Source of the DNA: Globodera rostochiensis
Lineage: Eukaryota > Nematoda > Chromadorea > Rhabditida > Heteroderidae
Assembly: GCA_018350325.1 (NCBI GenBank)
Contig: JAEVLN010000010.1
Coordinates: 1,054,001-1,118,000 of the forward strand
Length of the DNA stretch: 64,000 nt
Direction: 5' to 3'
Of this stretch, positions 59,379 through 64,000 are shown one piece after another. Position 1 is the first letter of the stretch, and every line of letters starts with the position of its first letter. The notes under the pieces were generated by a model, which ran no database searches, was not told the DNA's origin, and saw only the letters and a list, made by a program, of their open reading frames with translations. The translations under genes and the position numbers were made by a program.

Positions 59379-59893
59379 TCGGAACGGACAGCAGCAGCAG
59401 GTGGAAAGTGATCAGAGAGAAAGAGCAGAATTTATAAAAAAATACGATTATAACTCTGTAAATTTTATAAAAATTGGTCGATTGAATTTTTTGGTCAGAA
59501 AATTAGTAATGTTAAATGTAAAAAAATAATTAATTGAAAGTTTTTTTGTTGTTGTGAATTCCTGACGAAATGCGAGTCGACCAATAAAATAGTCTAAAAT
59601 ATAAGTTACACAAAAAAAAATTTCGGTTATTTTTTCATTGTAAAAAGTTAAGCCTTATTTCATCCACATTCGTTCATTTATTCCGTTGTAAACACTCATT
59701 TTCAAAGTGCCTTTTAACATTGGGTAGATCGTCAATTAAACATGTGTATTTTAAACGGCAGAATTGTGCCGAGAGGTGCGCCCGGGAATTTTTTTTTTTT
59801 TTTTTGAATTAGCAATTTTTTTATGAAATTTCATTCAAAAATGGAATAAAAAAATGCACAATCAAATCCATCACAAGGCTGTGTCCTTGCCAT
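59379..59893. other. Spacer between convergent genes
   Basis: 3' flanks of the RING-CH-like gene and the CYTH gene. AT-rich with an AATAAA-type motif near 59585 and a T-run near 59790. No exon seen. Confidence 0.6.
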
Positions 59894-61039
59894 TCAAGGA
59901 CGCGTGTGTGGACATTTCGTCAGATGGTCAAAATAGGCGCCTTTGACCAGGGCACATTTACGCACATTCAACAAATGCAAGAGATCGTCGGCAATTTGCT
60001 GTCCTTCCTGGACGGTTTGGTCATCTGTAAGGCAAACCTAAAACTGTTTTTTGGGCTCAATGCAGTTTAGGCCCGATATTTTTCATATGTATGTACAAGT
60101 TTATGCGGTTATTTTGTCCGTTAGACATTTTGTCCATTAGACGTTTTGTCCTCGTCCCGTAGTGGAGGAATCCGACATATTGTTTTTAAGCAAAGACAAC
60201 CGAAAGTTTGAGCGAGATCGGTCCACCTCAAACTCGAGGAAGTCGCCCAACCCATCCACGCGGTCCAAGTGCACTCGCGTTTGGCCCTTGTAAATGAACA
60301 CAGTACGTGTTTTGCGCACAATGCCGGAAATGCCGATGGCACGTGACAGAGCCTCCTAATTTGTCAGATTAATATAAACAAAAATTCCATAACGAAAAGT
60401 TTTTAGAGTATTTAATGTGTTTCTAGGGGCTGGGTTGGGCTCGAGGAATTCGAATATGACCTCCTGTTAGACCAATTTCGAATTCCCGTACCCGAATTTG
60501 TACAATTTATTAGATCAAAAATGGCATTTCTGTTTATGCCAAATTTGAATAACGGAAAGGGTTTAAATTTCTAATCTAACCCTGCTGCTCCCTAAATGCT
60601 TGCGAATCATGATGCTCTGATCGATCAGTGATCAGTAAACCATTTGAAATGGAAACACTGATTGGCAACATATCAATAATATACATAAAGATGAAGCCAA
60701 AACCCGCCTTTATTGCGATTGCATCGTCCACCTCGGTCTTGACGTAGTCCGACAATTTTGCGCCCTCCACATCCGCCCGGTCGTAGAAAATCAGTTCCGC
60801 CTTTCGCTAATTTTGGGCATTTTAAGGGCATAAAAAATCAGTCAGAACAAAACAAATTGTTGGCACATTTTGAGGCTGACGAATTCCCTCAGTTTCAATC
60901 GGCCCCCCTTCGGGGCATGAAAAAAAGTGTCCTCTTGGACGAGCAACTCAGCGGCAGCCTCGCCACAGACGGCGTCCACCCGTCGGCTGAGCTCGTCCAA
61001 ATTGTCCACCACGGCTTTAATCTCCACATTTCTCGGCAT
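59894..61039 (-). CDS. CYTH-domain (CyaB/ThTPase-like) protein
   Basis: Four exons on minus: 60881-61039, 60708-60806, 60227-60355, 59894-60037; 176 residues in frame. The CYTH superfamily covers class IV adenylate cyclases and triphosphate tunnel metalloenzymes that act on ATP, inorganic triphosphate or thiamine triphosphate. Signatures: N-terminal MPRNVEIKAVV (the EIK strand), DTFF then GRLKLRE, AELIFYDRAD, GIVRKTRTVFIYKGQTRVHL, DRVDGLGDFLEFE, and the C-terminal Q-EGQQIADDLL. The substrate cannot be told from sequence. Exon 2 best ends with a GC donor (AAG-gcgggt); an alternative GT donor would drop eight conserved-length residues. Intron 2 (60356-60707) carries a dispersed repeat near 60425-60560. 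Confidence 0.87.
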
Positions 61040-61355
61040 TTTTTAGCATAAACTTGGCAACTCTTGACTAAATTATTGCTTAAATTAATGCACTTATTGG
61101 AATTTAAAAATTCGGAATGGATGAAGGAAAGGAGCTTTCAAATAAAAGTGATCTGCTAAGTTATTTGCCAGCCTCGGGGTGCCAACCTCGGGGCATTCGA
61201 AAGGCGATTTCTGAATCAAAATTCGTTTTTGAAACTTTTTAAAATCAGAATCAATGCATAAAAAATTAAATCATTTTTTTAAATAAAAAATGAATCAGTA
61301 AAGTATGCAAAATTGTAAAAAAATAAAATAAATCTCTCTGATCATTTCTATTTGT
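61040..61355. other. Spacer between CYTH and RING genes
   Basis: 316 bp, AT-rich: 5' flank of the CYTH gene and 3' flank of the RING gene. AATAAA at 61325 on plus; no exon seen. Confidence 0.6.
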
Positions 61356-63379
61356 TTAATCGTCGTCCAGAGCATTCGCTTCGGCAAACAAATTTTGCGA
61401 CTGAAGGTCGTCCGATGCCACCTCCGCAAAACTGGTGAGGAACAATCCGCCGACCAACAGTTCAGGCCAATGACCGATAAGCAAATCACGGACACCAGTG
61501 ATCAGAGACCAAACAGTGCGCACGACGCCACTCGTCAAAGAGCCGAGCATCTGACATATGTGTAGAGATGATCAAAAAAGGCATTGATTAGTCAAGTCGA
61601 CTGATCTGATCCATTATATCCCCTCCCCCCCTCAATCCGTGCGCAGAGAGGTTAGAGTGCCCTACTTGTTATGGCAAATGCCATAATTTTTGTAAATTTG
61701 CCATCACTTGCCATATTTTAGAACTTTGCGAAAAATTCTCATTTTTTGATGGAAAAATGAAAACTCCCCAAACTTTCTGGCAACTTGGTATAGAAACATA
61801 CAAATTTGATGAAGATCAGACCACCTCTTGTAAAATTTTCTATGATATGAAAAAAAAATTTCTGAGAATGGCCAATTTTCTTAAATTTTTTTTTTCTGGC
61901 TTCCCTCCATCTTCTTCGCGTCGTAAGAGACACGACGCCCACAAATCGTAAGATTTTGGATTTTTAATAATTTTTTAACAAAAATCGGTCAAATTTTCAT
62001 TTTTTTTTTCTCCTTCCCGACGGCGCTAATTGACTGAAAATTTTCAAAATTTATTTTCTTTTACTCATAATTCTCACCGGCCAGTACAAAACGAGCAGAA
62101 AGGCCAAAACGGCGGACACGGCGGCCAAACTGGCCACCTTCAGAAACTGCTTCAGCCGTTCCCATTGGGCCTCACGCTCGGCCTCCTGGCTCTCCAAAGT
62201 GCTGAACAAACTCTTAAAAATGAGCAAAATATAGGCAATTTCGTTTTCAATTCTTTAAGGAAAAGACCAACCGTCGGTGAAATTTTTTTGAGAAGAAATA
62301 CAGAAATATGTTAAAATTCGATTTGAATTTTTAGGAAAAGCCCCCAAATTTAAGCACTGATTTTGACGGCTTTTTGGAATATATATCCGGAAACCTAAAA
62401 TTTGTTGTCTCTTTTTTATTCCAAAATTTAGGGGGACCTGCAGTATTACGCATAGAGAAAATGTTAGAAGATTGCCTACTCCAAAAGAAAAATGCCAATA
62501 ATTTTTTATGAAATTTCAACAAAAAAAAATGGACATTGAGGCAAAGATCCAACTCCGCGCGCTGTCCATCGCTCATCGACCCACCATCGGCAAGCTGTTG
62601 ACGAACAATGCGATCGTAATAATCCATTGCAATGCTCAGAGCCTTAGGGGGGGGGGGGGGGAAATAAAGCGGGGTAGTGAATTAGTAAAGGTAATAGTGA
62701 AGATGATGGCCCCCCATTTAAAAAAAAGTAAAAATAGTTTTAAAAGTCGAGAAAGTGGTGCTCCTGGGGATTTTCGGGGGCGTAGAATCGAAATCTGGCC
62801 TTTGTTTCCCTTTGTTTCGATCAATCCCGACCCCTGGTCTCGAATTCGATTTCGAATTCAATTTTTCCAATTGCTCAAAATCGATGGTAAGGCACAAAAA
62901 TACATCGAATAGGCAATTAATGACCGAATTCATGTTTTGTTGAACAATTTGAGGCCAAAATTATTTTCAGGAAATTTTGGAATTTTTAAAAATTGTTCGA
63001 ATTCGGGTCTTCGAAATTGGTCAAAATGGAGCTCAAATTCGGACTCTAAACACTCGAATACCCCTAGAAAAATCTTTTAATCAACTGAACACTAATTTTT
63101 TTGTTAAATGGGGGGCACCATCTTCACTATTACAAATTTTCTGTTGGAGACCTTTTTCGGCAAATTGTTTGGCACACAAACAGCGGCACCACCACCACTG
63201 TCGCAGCGAGGCCGAACAATTTGTGCAACGGTGGCGCGTTGACGGCACAGCGGACACTCGGCATTTGCGCGCAGCGCACGCGCAACGCACGCGTAATGGT
63301 ACGTGTGCAGGCACGGCAGCACGCCCATCTGGGCGACGTTGAACCCGCACAGGCAAATGCAACAGTTACCAATGTCCAT
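61356..63379 (-). CDS. RING-finger membrane protein (paralogue)
   Basis: Four exons on minus: 63152-63379, 62535-62642, 62078-62212, 61356-61550; 221 residues in frame. The N-terminus is a classical RING: CCICL, CLHTYHYAC and CPLC, the C3HC4-type pattern of E3 ubiquitin ligases. A polar linker (RIVRQQLADGGSMSDGQRAE) leads to WERLKQFLKVASLAAVSAV, a hydrophobic segment AVLAFLLVLYW, and a second one around LLVGGLFLTSF; the tail is acidic (ANALDDD). Likely membrane-anchored E3, substrate unknown. The second half aligns with the gene at 58037-59378 (WE-LK....AS, then Y-P-L, LTS, then PE-V--G-F). Intron 1 contains a long inverted-repeat element. Confidence 0.82.
62755..63070. mobile_element. Long inverted-repeat element in RING intron
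   Basis: Left GGGGGCGTAGAATCGAAATC and right GGACTCTAAACACTCGAATACCCC ends plus inner CGAATTCGATTT and TTGTTCGAATTCGGG form imperfect inverted arms. Same family as 36120-36395. Confidence 0.6.
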
Positions 63380-64000
63380 TTCGGTTAAAACAAAACTGTT
63401 TTGATTGTGTAAATTTGTGCTGGAAATTAATTGTGTTGTTTAAAAATTAACAAGTACATAAAATAGCCACTCGTTCCTAATTTTGAGGCCAAAATTGATT
63501 TTGGAAATTTTGAATTTCCGAAAAAATGTTCGAATTCGGGTCTAGGCTTTCAGATGGGGGGGGGGGAGGAGAGGGGGTGGATGTTGATGGAATAGATATG
63601 TGTTAATGGCGGCGCGTTCAACAAAATGTTTGCCCGGGGGCGCAGATATTCCCCCGGGGGCGGTAGGAGTCTGTCGCGTCCCGGCCACTCGCGTCCCAGA
63701 GAGTTTGAGACAACATAACTTTATTCACACTGCACTAAATCATTTAATTGGAAAGCTCTAGATGCATAGAAGCTATTTGTAAGCCAAACTAAGCTTTTTG
63801 GTGCAGGTTGAGAAGAGTTCTGATGCTTCAAAGTCGCTGGGACGCGAGTGGCCGGGACGCGAGTGGCCGGGACGCGAGTGGCGGCGACGCGAGAGGCCCG
63901 CTTCGCCGGGGGGTGGGGGCGGGTAGATATTCCCCAGGGGAGGGGAGTGGAGATTTTCCCATCCCTCCCACAGTTTGCATTCATTTCGCTGATGGAAATG
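63380..64000. other. Repeat-rich end of window
   Basis: Contains a G-run at 63557, two copies of GATATTCCCC with opposite surroundings (63645 and 63927), and the GACGCGAGTGG minisatellite. A minus-strand open frame at 63721-63984 lies across it and is judged non-coding. Confidence 0.5.
63837..63893. repeat. 15-bp GGGACGCGAGTGGCC minisatellite
   Basis: About 3.5 units from 63839. A reverse-complement copy of the unit is at 63677-63697, giving an inverted arrangement around an AT-rich centre (63700-63830). Confidence 0.8.

Noticed and set aside
63721..63984. 87-codon minus-strand frame with ATRVP repeats
   Set aside because: Encoded by the GACGCGAGTGG minisatellite; no domain or splice support.

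Overview
This window is nuclear DNA of a nematode, most likely a sedentary plant parasite (cyst or reniform type). The genes have many short introns with GT-AG and some GC-AG ends. The content is nematode-like: an Srg chemoreceptor, a divergent nuclear receptor, FLYWCH/MULE transposon debris and a clan-3-like P450. The strongest clue is a glutathione-synthetase-like protein with an N-terminal secretion signal, an architecture known from the expanded GSS-like effector family of cyst and reniform nematodes. The species assignment is inference.

Layout. About 23-15479 is one enormous tandem array of an 18-bp unit (about 850 copies) with coded end-variants, higher-order duplications and a strongly degraded middle (about 4470-8130). 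It has no credible gene; the long open frames there follow from an 18-bp, stop-free unit. At 16196-21026 (-) lies a nine-exon Hsp70 copy with three single-base frameshifts and two lost catalytic aspartates, so probably a pseudogene; its introns are full of small inverted-repeat transposons. At 22620-26671 (-) are fragments of a FLYWCH/MULE transposase that flank an intact 722-residue unrecognised gene (23736-26183). At 28304-30521 (-) is a six-exon unrecognised gene. At 33918-34670 (+) is a secreted Gly/Cys-rich protein.

The second half is more gene-dense: cytochrome P450 (35755-40505 +, one homopolymer frameshift, one GC-AG intron), Srg-like receptor (41653-43349 -), small secreted neuropeptide-like precursor (44049-44249 -), a frameshifted helix-turn-helix gene (45290-45819 +), nuclear receptor (47384-50201 +), secreted GSS-like protein (52305-55921 +), RING-CH-like membrane protein (58037-59378 +), CYTH-domain protein (59894-61039 -) and a RING membrane protein (61356-63379 -). 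The last RING gene is recognisably paralogous to the one at 58037, and the two flank the CYTH gene.

Across the window, introns and spacers carry small terminal-inverted-repeat elements. Several have clear 7-9-bp target-site duplications (20322, 37808, 39747, 42370, 53205, 57264), and many are filled with simple-sequence repeats. Exon coordinates come from manual splice-site and reading-frame matching; no alignment or expression data were available. There is no operon logic apparent: the genes look like independent metazoan loci.
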